A stretch of 64,000 nt of DNA, taken from positions 3,989,739 through 4,053,738 of the forward strand of contig OX336340.1 of the NCBI GenBank assembly GCA_946902875.1, written 5' to 3'. This document shows, piece after piece, positions 54,379 through 64,000 of this stretch. The stretch is from Nematopogon swammerdamellus. Its lineage: Eukaryota > Arthropoda > Insecta > Lepidoptera > Adelidae. The notes below the pieces were generated by a model. The model was not told the origin of the DNA and searched no databases. It saw nothing but the letters and a program-made list of their open reading frames with translations. Position 1 is the first letter of the stretch, and each line of letters begins with the position of its first letter. The translations under genes and the position numbers were made by a program.

Positions 54379-54806
54379 TTTTTTTTTTTTTATGGAAACT
54401 GACACGGTTGGCTACATCACCTACAACATCCGTGATGTCAGCCCATAACACCGGGTGAACTAGGTGCTATGTCAGTGCTACCCTTCATTTCGCGCCGGCT
54501 ACACTGAACTGGACGGAAAACACGAACTATTTACATAGCCGTTTCGACCGACGTTTCGCTCAGTGCGGTGGTACCAACCCGGCCGGGATAAACGCTACCA
54601 CCCAGTAAGGTAAGAAGGGAAGGGACCTACAGTTTAACGTGGAATCCGAACCACGGTCAGCCTCCAACGGTCGGGCGGTCACCCATCCAATAACTGACCG
54701 CACCACTGAGCTGCCGAGGCTGACGATCCCTTAGTCGACTTTTACGACATGCGACGGGGAGAGATGCAGTGGGGCTATTCTTTTTAAGTACCGACCCCAC
54801 ACGTTA
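54379..54806 (-). mobile_element. SINE-A, long composite type
   Basis: Minus-strand copy with leader, tRNA/5S head and body; the B-box-like site (ggaatccgaacc on the plus strand) and 5S-like part are present, with a small head deletion. Confidence 0.86.
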
Positions 54807-54878
54807 CACTTATGAGTTTACTTATGAGACGTTAATACTGACGCGTAACATATAATTAAATTCTTATGTATACTGCCC

Positions 54879-54976
54879 GGCACGTAACTTGGCCTCTGTG
54901 CGAGCGGGACAGCGTTATACCAACGATCGCATGCGTATAACGCCGTCCCTCTCGCACAGAGGCCAAGTTACGTGCC
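54879..54976. repeat. 41-bp arm hairpin
   Basis: ggcacgtaacttggcctctg... (54879-54919) and its complement (54936-54976) around 16 bp. Strong stem; perhaps a tiny MITE. Confidence 0.9.
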
Positions 54977-54984
54977 GTCTATTC

Positions 54985-55100
54985 TACTAGCTTCTGTTCG
55001 AGGCATCACTTTGCGTGATTGTTTGCTCACAGCTCAGGCCGCCGATGATGTAGCGTTATTATTTATAGCCTAAATCCATTTTGAGATGTGACAGAGTGCA
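54985..55100. repeat. Family F copy, diverged
   Basis: ctcacagctcaggccgccga and gcctaaatccattttgagat match 47036-47150. Confidence 0.6.
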
Positions 55101-55106
55101 ACAGTA

Positions 55107-55270
55107 AAAACCGGCCAAGTGCGAATCGAACTCGCGCACCGAGGGTTCCGTATCGCCATGTCATGGTCAGCGCCACTCACGCCATCTATGTATTAGTTAA
55201 AATGCTTCATACTCTTTTCGGTAGGTGGCGCGCATACACTTTTTAGTTACTTGTATGGAGACCCCCGTGA
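55107..55270 (+). repeat. Family E copy (head)
   Basis: ccggccaagtgcgaatcgaa, ctcgcgcaccgagggttccg, then a body distinct from 44790. Confidence 0.75.
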
Positions 55271-55289
55271 TTTTTTTACTTTTTCTTAT

Positions 55290-55690
55290 TTTTACCCGAC
55301 TACGGCGAAGCAAAAGGAGGGTTATGTGTTTGACCGGTATGTATGTATGTATGTATGTATGTATGTATGTATGTATGTATGTATGTTCATCTGTTCCCTC
55401 ATAACTTCTAAACTACTTATCAAAATTTGACAAATGAGGTATCGTTGAAAGCGTCTTGATCGTCCGCTGGTTATAGGCTATGTGACGTCACACAAAATTG
55501 ACTATGGCGCCCTCTAGATGACAAAAAGTCATGATAAAAAAAAAAAATTTTTTTTAATGATGCCGTGTTGGGTATCAAATGAAAGGGCTTAATTAGCACA
55601 TTTCAAAAATATATATATTGTTAGCTATTGCTTTCGGATTTGCTTGCATGCACCCGATAATTGGGAATAATTTCTAAATAAAATAAAATC
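55290..55690 (+). repeat. Family H with (GTAT)n
   Basis: tttacccgactacggcgaag, then about 13 GTAT units (55338-55386), then the conserved ctcataacttctaaactact and atgaggtatcgttgaaagcg. Confidence 0.72.
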
Positions 55691-55726
55691 AGGCCTCATT
55701 CCATACATATATACGAATATATTTTT

Positions 55727-56070
55727 TCAGCGTGTGTGATATGTATATATCACACACGCTGAATCCCGACAATCGGGGTAAGCAGAGTAATCGGTGTTGT
55801 GCTGCAAGAACTCTTGTCAATTACAGCACAACACCGACCACCACGTTTCGCAAAGGATTCGAACAAGATTAAATCAATCAAGCAGCAAGTATGGCACGAA
55901 GACCCACCTACTGCATGACTCGGTGGAAGTACCGTGCCAAGGTGAGAGGTGGCGAGCCTGTCGCCCTTTAGCACGGCATCTTGTCCTTATCCCTTAGTCG
56001 CCTTTTACGACATGCATGGGGAGAGATGCAGTGGGGATATTCTTTTTAAGTATCGACCCCACACGGTACT
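55727..56070 (-). repeat. Family C copy
   Basis: Inverted relative of 46303-46632, with only scattered differences. Its 3' end is doubled into a small hairpin (agcgtgtgtgatatgtat and its complement, 55731-55763). Confidence 0.82.
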
Positions 56071-56139
56071 CGGCCTCATTCCAAACCTACCCAAATACAT
56101 CCTACTTAAAACCATCTTAATATTATAAACGCGAAAGTT

Positions 56140-58410
56140 TGTAAATGAGTTGCGTTCAGGAAGACGATAAACCTACTCAAAGAAAATAAGTACCTAAGGG
56201 CGAGGCAGCAGGCCGAGCTGCGTTCGGGAAGAAGATAAACCTTCTTAAAGACAGTTAGTAACTGAGGGCGAGGCCGAAGGCCGAGCTGCGTTCGGGAAGA
56301 CTATAAACCTTCTCGAAGAAAGTAAGTAATAAAGGGCGAGGCCGAGGGCCGAGCTGCGTTCAGGAAGACGATAAACTCTCTCGAAGACAGTAAGTAACTA
56401 TGGGCGAGGCCGAAGGCCGATCTGCGTTCAGGAAGAGGATAAACCATCTTTAAGAAAGTAAGTAACCAAGGGCGAGGCCGAAGGCCGAGCTGCGTTCGGG
56501 AAGCCTAAACATTCTCGAAGAAAGTAAGTAACAACAGGCGAGGCCGAAGGCCGAGCTGCGTTCAGGAAGAGGATAAACTTTTTTGAAGACAGTAAGTAAC
56601 TATGGGCGAGGCCGAAGGCCGAGCTGCGTTCAGGAAGAGGATAAACCATCTTTAAGAAAGTAAGCAACAAAGGGCGAGGCCGAAGGCCGAGCTGCGTTCA
56701 GGAAGAGGATAATCATCTCGAAGAAAGTAACTTCTTAGCTACTTATTTCGAAAAGGATTATCCTCTTCCTGAACGCATCGCGCCCTTCGGCCTCGCCCAT
56801 AGTTACTTACTGTCTACGAGAAGGTTTATAGTCTTCCCGAACGCAGCTCGGCCTTCGGCCTCTCCCTTAGTTACTTACTGTTTACGAGAAGGTTTATAGT
56901 CTTCCCGAATGCAGCTCGGTCTTCGGCCTCGCCCTTTTTTAATTACTTTCTTAAAGATGGTTTATCCTCTTCATGAACGCAGCTCGGCCTTCGGCCTCTC
57001 CCATATACTTACTGTCTTCGAGATAGTTTATCATCTTCCTGATCGCAGCTCGGCCTTCGGCCTCGCCCTTTGTTACTTACTTTCTTCGAGAAGGTTTATA
57101 GTCTTCCCGAACGCAGCTCGGCCTTCGGCCTCGCCCTCAGTTACTTACTTTCTTAAAGATGGTTTATCCTCTTCCTGAACGCAGCTCGGCCTTCGGCCTC
57201 GCCCATAGTTACTTACTGTCTTCGAAAAAGTTTATCGTCTTCCTGAACTGAGCTCGGCCTTCGGCCTCGCCCTTTGTTACTTACTTTCTTCGAGAAGGTT
57301 TATAGTCTTCCCGAACGCAGCTCGGCCTTCGGCCTCGCCCTCAGTTACTTACTTTCTTAAAGATGGTTTATCCTTTTCCTGAACGCAGCTCGGCCTTCGG
57401 CCTCGCCCATAGTTACTTACTGTCTTCGGGAAAGTTTATCGTCTTCCTGAACGCAGCTCGGCCTTCGGCCTCGCCCTTTGTTACTTACTTTCTTCGAGAA
57501 GGTTTATAGTCTTCCCGAACGCAGCTCGGCCTTCGGCCTGGCCCTCAGTTACTTACTTTCTTAAAGATGGTTTATGCTCTTCCTGAACGCAGCTCGGCCT
57601 TCGGCCTCGCCCATAGTTACTTACTGTCTTCGGGAAAGTTTATCGTCTTCCTGAACGCAGCTCGGCCTTCGGCCTCGCCCTTTGTTACTTACTTTCTTCG
57701 AGAAGGTTTATAGTCTTCCCGAACGCAGCTCGGCCTTCGGCCTCGCCCTCAGTTACTTACTTTCTTAAAGATTGTTTATCCTCTTCCTGAACGCAGCTCG
57801 GCCTTCGGCCTCGCCCATAGTTACTTACTGTCTTCGGGAAAGTTTATCGTCTTCCTGAACGCAGCTCGGCCTTCGGCCTCGCCCTTTGTTACTTACTTTC
57901 TTCGAGAAGGTTTATCGTCTTCCCGAACGCAGCTCGGCCTTCGGCCTGGCCCTCAGTTACTTACTTTCTTAAAGATGGTTTATGCTCTTCCTGAACGCAG
58001 CTCGGCCTTCGGCCTCGCCCATGGTTACTTACTGTCTTCGGGAAGGTTTATAGTCTTCCCGAACGCAGCTCGGCCTTCGGCCTCGCCCTCAGTTACTTAC
58101 TTTCTTAAAGATGGTTTATGCTCTTCCTGAACGCAGCTCGGCCTTCGGCCTCGCCCATGGTTACTTACTGTCTTCGGGAAGGTTTATAGTCTTCCCGAAC
58201 GCAGCTCGGCCTTCGGCCTCGCCCTCAGTTACTTACTTTCTTAAAGATGGTTCATCCTCTTCCTGAGCGCCGCTCGGCCTTCGGCCTCGCCCATAGTTGC
58301 TTACTTTCTTCGAGAAAGTTTGTCGTCTTCCTGAACGCAGCTCGGCCTTCGGCCTCGCCCTTTGTTACTTACTTTCTTCGAGTCGGTTTATCGTTTACCT
58401 GAACCCAGCT
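56140..58410. repeat. Satellite, 68-bp monomer, 204-bp HOR
   Basis: About 32 monomers of 68 bp. Each carries gaggccgaaggccgagctgc or its complement. Between 56190 and 56720 about eight monomers lie in one orientation; from 56760 to 58410 about 24 lie inverted. In the second block three monomer types (ccctcagttac..., cccatagttac..., ccctttgttac...) recur in the same order, giving a 204-bp higher-order unit. Open frames across it (for example 56909-57178) follow the repeat and are not genes. Confidence 0.93.
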
Positions 58411-58568
58411 TGCCCTTATGGACTATGGTACACATGTTAAAATTATAAAACAGTAAAACCTAAACAAACAAAACATGTAAAACGGATCAGCAAATACTTT
58501 ATCACGAAGTTATATCCCCAAAATAATTAAAATAAAAAATAAGTTCAAAAACTAAAACCCGACTACTG

Positions 58569-58935
58569 AAAAATCACGCTCTAAAAAGTATGAAACAAGA
58601 AAATGTTCTCATCTGAAATTGTTATGTACAAACTATTCAATATTTTATCGTCTATTAAATAAACAACTTACACGTAATATATTTTAATGTATTTAATAAA
58701 TATTCATAGTGTTGTTCAGAGGATAGCCGTGGTCGTATGCCACCTACCCTATAGGGCAAAGTGGCATACGACCATGGCTATCCTCTGAACTACACTATGA
58801 ATATTTATTAAATACATTAAAATATATTACGTGTAAGTTGTTTATTTAATAGACGATAAAATATTGAATAGTTTGTACATAACAATTTCAGATGAGAACA
58901 TTTTCTTGTTTCATACTTTTTAGAGCGTGATTTTT
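58569..58935. repeat. 175-bp arm palindrome
   Basis: Arms 58569-58743 and 58761-58935 are reverse complements with only a few differences (for example gttgttcag/gtagttcag and ccgtgg/ccatgg). The 17-bp loop is itself palindromic around ccctataggg. Confidence 0.93.
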
Positions 58936-58944
58936 TTATTATTT

Positions 58945-59027
58945 GTTGTTATATCGGCCATAATAATACATATTCTGTGAACATTTCAAAGGGCTACCTA
59001 TGACGGTTTAAGAGATACAGCCCTCTG

Positions 59028-59062
<35 letters not shown>

Positions 59063-59112
59063 TTGTAGGCTTAGTAATAGGGTCCCGTACGACGGATACG
59101 GAACCCTAAAAA
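58945..59112 (+). repeat. Family E tail with (CAGA)n
   Basis: gagatacagccctctgacag, a CAGA run (59030-59060), and gacggatacggaaccctaaa, the end of family E. Confidence 0.75.
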
Positions 59113-59149
59113 CCGTATATATAGCGATAGCGATAAACTTAGAAAATAA

Positions 59150-59480
59150 AATATTATATTATGTTGTATTTTTATGTAATGTCAATAAACGATTTTTCAT
59201 ATAATTTTACTTCATTTCAACTTCTTCTCGTTCTCGACATTTTCACACCTATTCAGTTCAACCTATAAATCAAAATGCCAGAAATTCCCACATAAATTCC
59301 AAAATTGACTTAATATTTTGACAATGCGTTGGTGGACTAATTAATGTTGCTCGGAGGGCTTCGATTGCGTTACATTGAGCCACAGTACAAAGTTAAAACA
59401 GTAAGTTCATTCAAGCGAGACTCACGCGCGCACACACACACTCACACACACTCGACTCGAGGGACAACTGGATTTGTTTT
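59150..59480. other. No recognised content
   Basis: AT-rich with a short CA-rich run at 59432-59458. Confidence 0.4.
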
Positions 59481-59485
59481 CAGTC

Positions 59486-59785
59486 CAGAATAGCCCCACT
59501 GCATCTCTCCCCGTGTATGTCGTAAAAGGCGACTAAGGGATATAACTCCCTTCTTATATTACTAGGTGGTAGGGTTTAACCCGCCCGGGTTGGTACCACC
59601 GCACTGAATGAAAGGTCGGTCGAAACGGCTATGTAAATAGTTTGTGTTTTCCGCCCAGTTCAGTGTAGCCGGCATGACCGAAGGGAAGCACTGACGTTGC
59701 ACCAAGTTCACCCGGTGTTATGAGCTGACATCAAGGATGTTGTAGGTGATGTAGCCAACCGTGTCAGTTTCCATTAAAAAAAAAA
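59486..59785 (+). mobile_element. SINE-A leader type, 5' truncated
   Basis: Starts at agaatagccccactgcatct like 21660, complete otherwise. A further 40-bp SINE-A piece (ggtcaaagggaagctctgac) follows the A-run. Confidence 0.86.
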
Positions 59786-60132
59786 CGGTCAAAGGGAAGC
59801 TCTGACATGGCATCTATGTTCACCATATTGTTATTTATTATTTATGTATTTATTTATTTATATATAAACTATCACAGCCAAAGCATACATAGGATAAAAA
59901 ACATTGTTATAACCAGTGATATGCAAAGTAGTAATAATAATATTTAAATCAATGTTTATAATACGGCAACGTTAAAATTTCGTTATTACTTTTGACTTAT
60001 TGTTTGTGAGTTTGATATACATTTCTTATCTGCAATTACTATGAACAAAAGTTAAGTTAGACAAGAAAATAGCTACTTTGAAAGTTTTTTGTTTTTGTTT
60101 TCGTTTTTTTTTTTGCTCTATCGTAAAAACGC

Positions 60133-60190
60133 CACTATAATCACGCCAAGTTTCACACATACAAGTGTGAAACTTGGCGTGATTATGGTG
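60133..60190. repeat. 26-bp stem hairpin in family E
   Basis: cactataatcacgccaagtt... (60133-60158) and its complement (60165-60190) with one mismatch and a 6-bp loop. Confidence 0.88.
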
Positions 60191-60214
60191 TAAAGTCAAG
60201 TGCAAAGTCTATAG

Positions 60215-60540
60215 TAAAAATTATTTTTGACTTTTTAAGGGTCGGGGGGTTTTTTAAATTTGTAATTTAACTTTTATTTCAAGCTTTTTTAAATAAACCA
60301 CATGCAAATCGGATCACTTTTAAGATAATACATTCTTTGATTACTTAATTACTTGATTACAAACATAGCTAACAACTATCCCGATTAAACCTGCTTTCTG
60401 ATAAAAAAACTGCAATCAAATCGGTCCATCCGTTTGGGGCATGTGGCATCTATCCATACCACAGAGAGACACACCCCTTAACATACATGTTAAACTTATA
60501 ACACCCCTCTTTTTTTCGTCGGGAGTTAAAAAAAACCGCC
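60215..60540 (-). repeat. Family D copy
   Basis: Reverse copy: tttttgactttttaagggtc, then the complement of the cggatggaccgattt block, ending at cgtcgggagtt. Confidence 0.72.
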
Positions 60541-60639
60541 CAAATTTGAGTCGGGCTGGCTCTAAGAATTCCGAACTGAATGTAAGAGAAACACCATTTT
60601 TTGGTAAATGCATATAAAAAATCTATTGTGTGGGTGGTA

Positions 60640-60690
60640 CGCAACCTTCGGTGCGCGAGTCCCACTCGCACTTGGCTGCTTTTTTTCAGG
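60640..60690 (-). repeat. Family E head fragment
   Basis: cggtgcgcgagtcccactcg then cacttggc. Confidence 0.7.
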
Positions 60691-60699
60691 AAAATTAAG

Positions 60700-61080
60700 A
60701 ACGCACTGTTCTCAATCTGTTTACTGTGCGTATGAGTCAACATCGTCCGATATGGCGGCGGCGGCGGTACTTTCTGATCTCACGAGTATTGTCGAAAGCG
60801 ATTTTTCAACTGTCTTTGTGCTGCGCCCACGCATCGCCTTGTCCGAAATGTGAGGTCCATTTCGAGGTGCGTTGTCTGGATGCAGTCTTGTTTATGTATC
60901 CTGCCTGTGAGTGTTGAGATATTTTTGTATATCTACTGATTCGAAAAGCAGTAACTAATCTAAATTATTAAGTTAAGACTATGATCTTTATGTTTAGAAT
61001 AGAAAATACAAAAAGTAGAAATAATAAAAAAGAAACATATATCTGCCATTGTTTACATAACTTAAGCGTTATTAATGTGA
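60700..61080. other. No recognised content
   Basis: Contains a short GGC run (60753-60765) and open frames that share no signature with known families. Confidence 0.4.
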
Positions 61081-61089
61081 TAGTTTGTT

Positions 61090-61425
61090 TTATCTCTTCT
61101 CTATCTCTACTTCTTATAAAAGGGACCATCTGTCTGTTTGTATGTTTGAGGTAAACTCCAGAACCACTGAAGAGATTTTGATGCGGATTTCACCAATGAT
61201 ATTCAAAATAGTAGTTCTTGAGGGTTTAACTTTAAGCTGTACTTTAAGCTGTATACCATCGCGCTAAATAGCCTTAAGGCTGAGCAGTATCAAAGAAAGT
61301 TATGGACGGGGAGAGACAGAGAGAGAATGTAAGAGAAACGATCGTTTATTATCATATTTGCATTTAAATCGAATTTGCTATTAAACCGAGTCTAACATGA
61401 GCGAAGCCGCAGGCAAAAACTGATG
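61090..61425. repeat. Family F-related copy
   Basis: tctacttcttataaaaggga, ttttgatgcggatttcacca and the terminal gagcgaagccgcaggcaaaa. Confidence 0.55.
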
Positions 61426-61526
61426 CTGAATATAACACGCCTAAAATAAATAAAATAAAAATGTCTCTAACTATTTTAATTAAATTGAAGCTTAATATTC
61501 TACCCTCTAATACCCCTTACCTTCGT

Positions 61527-61815
61527 CCGGATTGATACCACCGCACTGAATGAACATCGGTCTAAACGGCTATGTCGGTCTCCTTCTTACGAATATACGG
61601 ACTAAACGTATCAATGCCTTTTCTTCAATCACTTATGTAAGTACACATTTGTACCACGCATGATACCGAATCTTTCATGTTTTCCGTCCAGTTCAGTGTA
61701 GCCGGCACGACCAAAAGGAAGCACTGACATGGCACCTACTTCACGTGTGATGGGGACTATAGCGAGCGACGATACAGAAGGTGATGTAGCCGTCCATTTA
61801 AGATACCATAAAAAT
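61527..61815 (+). mobile_element. SINE-A, degenerate
   Basis: ggattgataccaccgcactg, an unrelated 95-bp insert around 61580-61675, then ccagttcagtgtagccggca to a decayed tail. Confidence 0.65.
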
Positions 61816-62084
61816 ACTCTGAAAAGCTACTAACATAATAAATTAGGTACCTACAACAATATCTTCAATCAAACTTATAAACACTCCACTTATTGTTAAT
61901 TTTCATTCAATTAAAATCTGTTAACCTCCTACGCATACAATGCACTGTAGGTAATGCATTTTACTAATGTGCAAAAACTACTCTACCGTTATTCCATTCA
62001 TCAGGTTACATAAGTCTTGCTTATATTATTCTGAAGGTCGTTTCGGTGCAGCGCAGAACAGACATTTACATACATAAAAATAAA

Positions 62085-62440
62085 TACCTAGAAGCAAAGA
62101 CCGTTACAAACTGCATAGACGCGGTGTTTGTTCGGTGGACGCGGTGCTCAATGAGTATTTTCTGGACAATCATGCTCAAAAACTGCGGTATCCCTTCTCC
62201 CTTGGTTGCAATACCGACAATCCTTGTAGAGCGGAGAAAGACGGCGAGAAAACTATTTTTCTCTTTATAACACATTAGGGCTTTATGCATCGCATCCTCT
62301 TACCGCTCGCTTGTGCTCGCTAGGCCAATCATATTCCTTTAAAAGTTCATTCATATTCCTTTTGGCGGAGCAAGCGCAGAGCCTCAGCATCGCGTCTACG
62401 GTGACACTTGGTCCGGGTCGTTTTCCACCCTATAATATGG
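62085..62440 (-). repeat. Family K copy
   Basis: Reverse counterpart of 30875-31085 and 30027-30140, here contiguous. It ends near ggtgacacttggtccgggtc, also found diverged at 18561-18600. Confidence 0.6.
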
Positions 62441-62698
62441 TTGAGGGAGGCGATGGCTGGCTCAGGTGTGGTGCTCGTGAACGGGCGCTGTTTGTGGAGA
62501 CTGGCCTGCTTCATGTGGCAGTGTGGTGGGTATTATAACTTCATACTATTTCATAGTAAAAATGTTTTCACTTTGTCATGAATTGCTGCATCTGTCACAA
62601 ATCAGCACATGGGTGTCTAGACAGTGACAAACATTATTTTAAAGTAGACTAGAAAAAATGTCCAGTGAAGTTTGTCAGTTCTTCGGTGTGATAATCGA

Positions 62699-62790
62699 AC
62701 TGACGGAATGTTACAATCTAAATATGACAAATCTGAGCGCAGTGTACTGCCAATAGATGCTAAATAAACAATAAACAATATCTAGTTTGG
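62699..62790 (+). repeat. Family L-like, diverged
   Basis: acaaatctgagcgcagtgta and a taaataaacaataaacaata end. Weak similarity. Confidence 0.4.
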
Positions 62791-63229
62791 TACGGTCTTT
62801 GCCTAGAAAGCATGTAAATTGTCGAAGAGCTGAGAGAATAGTGAACAAGGACGAGACGTTTCAAACGTTGTCTCCGTCACACTTGTCGTTTGTCGACATT
62901 ATCTTCTGCCTGTGTGGAGTGTGTGCCGGCCGACCAAAGTCGGTAACAAAGTAAAATACAGGAAATGCCGTTTCTGATGATTTATTTCCTTTCATACAAC
63001 ATACATAAGTCTGACCGAGGAAGAGGTGGCTTGTGTGGGCACCTTGCGGCTTATCTTGGAGCTCATGTTTTAGTAAATACGTTATTAAAACATTCGTAGT
63101 TATCTATTCATAATTTGATTGGCTAGCTATTTCGCGCTCATAGTGGAGCACGCACACAATTGATATGGACAACCGGTAACTAAGTATACAGCTTCCGGTC
63201 ACCCATCAGTCAGGTTCATAGTCAGACTG

Positions 63230-63600
63230 ACAAATGTGAAGGTTTGCATAATTAAAGTATGAATTTAACGTCATCTGTGAACCTACGACGAAATATCTCA
63301 AAATTTTTAAAACATTTGGAAGGATATTGTTAAAAAGATTAAATAATAATGGCCCTAGGTTACTACCTTGACTGACCCCACATCACGTAAAGTATGAGTG
63401 TGATCGGTAAGTTCCGCGCTTTGCACGAATTGTTTTATCGCACAAGCAGTCGACGAATTAGTAAAGTCGTTTTGGAGTTAAACCCAAAATAACCGAATTT
63501 CTCAAGCAAGAAGTATTTGTCTGCTCTGTCGAAAGCCTGGACGAAGTTAAAAACCGTCCACGCATCTGAAGAGGTGCTCGAGGTGGTTCGTTGCATTTTT
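63230..63600 (-). pseudogene. LINE reverse transcriptase relic
   Basis: On the minus strand: NFVQAFDRADKYFLLEKFGY (motif 3 type), then in another frame CGVSQGSNLGPLLFNLF (motif 4), then a third frame with FTDDVKF, the catalytic F-x-DD block. These sit in normal order and spacing for a non-LTR reverse transcriptase, which copies element RNA at a nicked target. Stops and two frame changes make it dead. Confidence 0.82.
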
Positions 63601-63639
63601 ATTACGTAGTTATTTATTGCCTAATAGTCACTATAGCTC

Positions 63640-63800
63640 CCAGGCTATACAGAGCGTGGTGTGGGTTACGCCATGTATGGCGTCGGCGCCGCGCGCCGCC
63701 GCCTCCGCCAGGCCAAGGTTACTGCGGCGCCCTGCAGTGGCGTGCACTGGTGCGAAGTGTGTGCGCCACGCTTGCACGGGCTTCATACGTTCAGCATTTT
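63640..63800. other. GC-rich segment
   Basis: Locally GC-rich (gcgccgcgcgccgccgcctc), with open frames on the plus strand. No splice pair or protein family recognised. Confidence 0.35.
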
Positions 63801-64000
63801 TTTTCTCAGTACAACTGAAAATAATTTTCGCCCATAATATAAATTTTGCGATTCACACTATTTATAATTGTATCGATATTGATGACCTATACAGGCATAC
63901 AAATAGTTTATTTTCAATTACATACAAACATACATACCACACGCTGTATCTTAGCTTAGTAATAGTAATCGGTATATCAAAGTATTAGGACAAGATAAAT

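Noticed and set aside
56428..57178. Open frames of 80-90 codons in the satellite
   Set aside because: They follow the repeat unit, occur on both strands and break where the monomer order changes.
56140..58410. CRISPR array
   Set aside because: The units are continuous tandem monomers without unique spacers, and the sequence is eukaryotic.

Overview
The window looks like transposon-dense, intron or intergenic nuclear DNA of an insect, most likely a moth or butterfly (Lepidoptera). The evidence is the repeat content: tRNA- and 5S-rRNA-derived SINEs with A-rich tails, several non-LTR retrotransposon (LINE) 3' pieces, mariner and hAT-like DNA elements, TTAGG-like telomeric motif pieces, and short repeats that I recognise as typical of lepidopteran genomes (for example a motif reading cttttgcccgcggcttcgct). 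The order is an inference from pattern memory; no database search was possible. There is no sign of bacterial gene organisation, CRISPR array, operon or functional tRNA/rRNA gene.

The best-supported host coding segment is one internal exon at 25389-25584 (+), 196 bp, with a good acceptor and a GTGAGT donor; its protein is not recognised. Two weaker exon candidates lie near 15592-15849 (-) and 45105-45215 (-).

Mobile elements dominate. SINE-A (about 30 full or partial copies) has a composite head carrying a tRNA-like A box, a 5S rRNA-like internal control region and a tRNA-like B box, and exists in three architectures. SINE-B (about five copies) has an ordinary tRNA-derived head but a body homologous to SINE-A, and its tail resembles the 3' end of a LINE at 47361-47745. 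Family C (whose first ~70 bp match the SINE-A leader), D, E, F, H, I, J, K, L and M are working labels given here to repeat families seen several times in the window. Many copies are nested.

Layout: 0-9 kb repeats with a TIR element at 1.3-2.2 kb; 9-17 kb SINE-B, LINE G, and large stretches without recognisable content; 17.8-18.3 kb a very GC-rich expanded repeat; 18.6-22.4 kb nested SINEs around a large inverted repeat with 833-bp arms; 22.4-23.05 kb an hAT-like non-autonomous element; 24-31 kb SINEs, the exon, LINE G and a 105-bp tandem repeat; 32.2-39.0 kb a compact set of decayed open reading frames on both strands that do not look like the repeats (possibly remnants of an integrated large DNA virus, not proven), broken by SINE and mariner insertions; 39.6-55 kb LINE fragments and nested SINEs; 56.1-58.4 kb a satellite with 68-bp monomers in a 204-bp higher-order unit and an internal orientation switch; 58.6-58.9 kb a 175-bp-arm palindrome; 59-64 kb more repeats and a LINE reverse transcriptase relic.

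The elements do not form a pathway. What links them is parasitism: LINEs probably supply the reverse transcriptase that moved the SINEs, and later insertions landed inside earlier ones.
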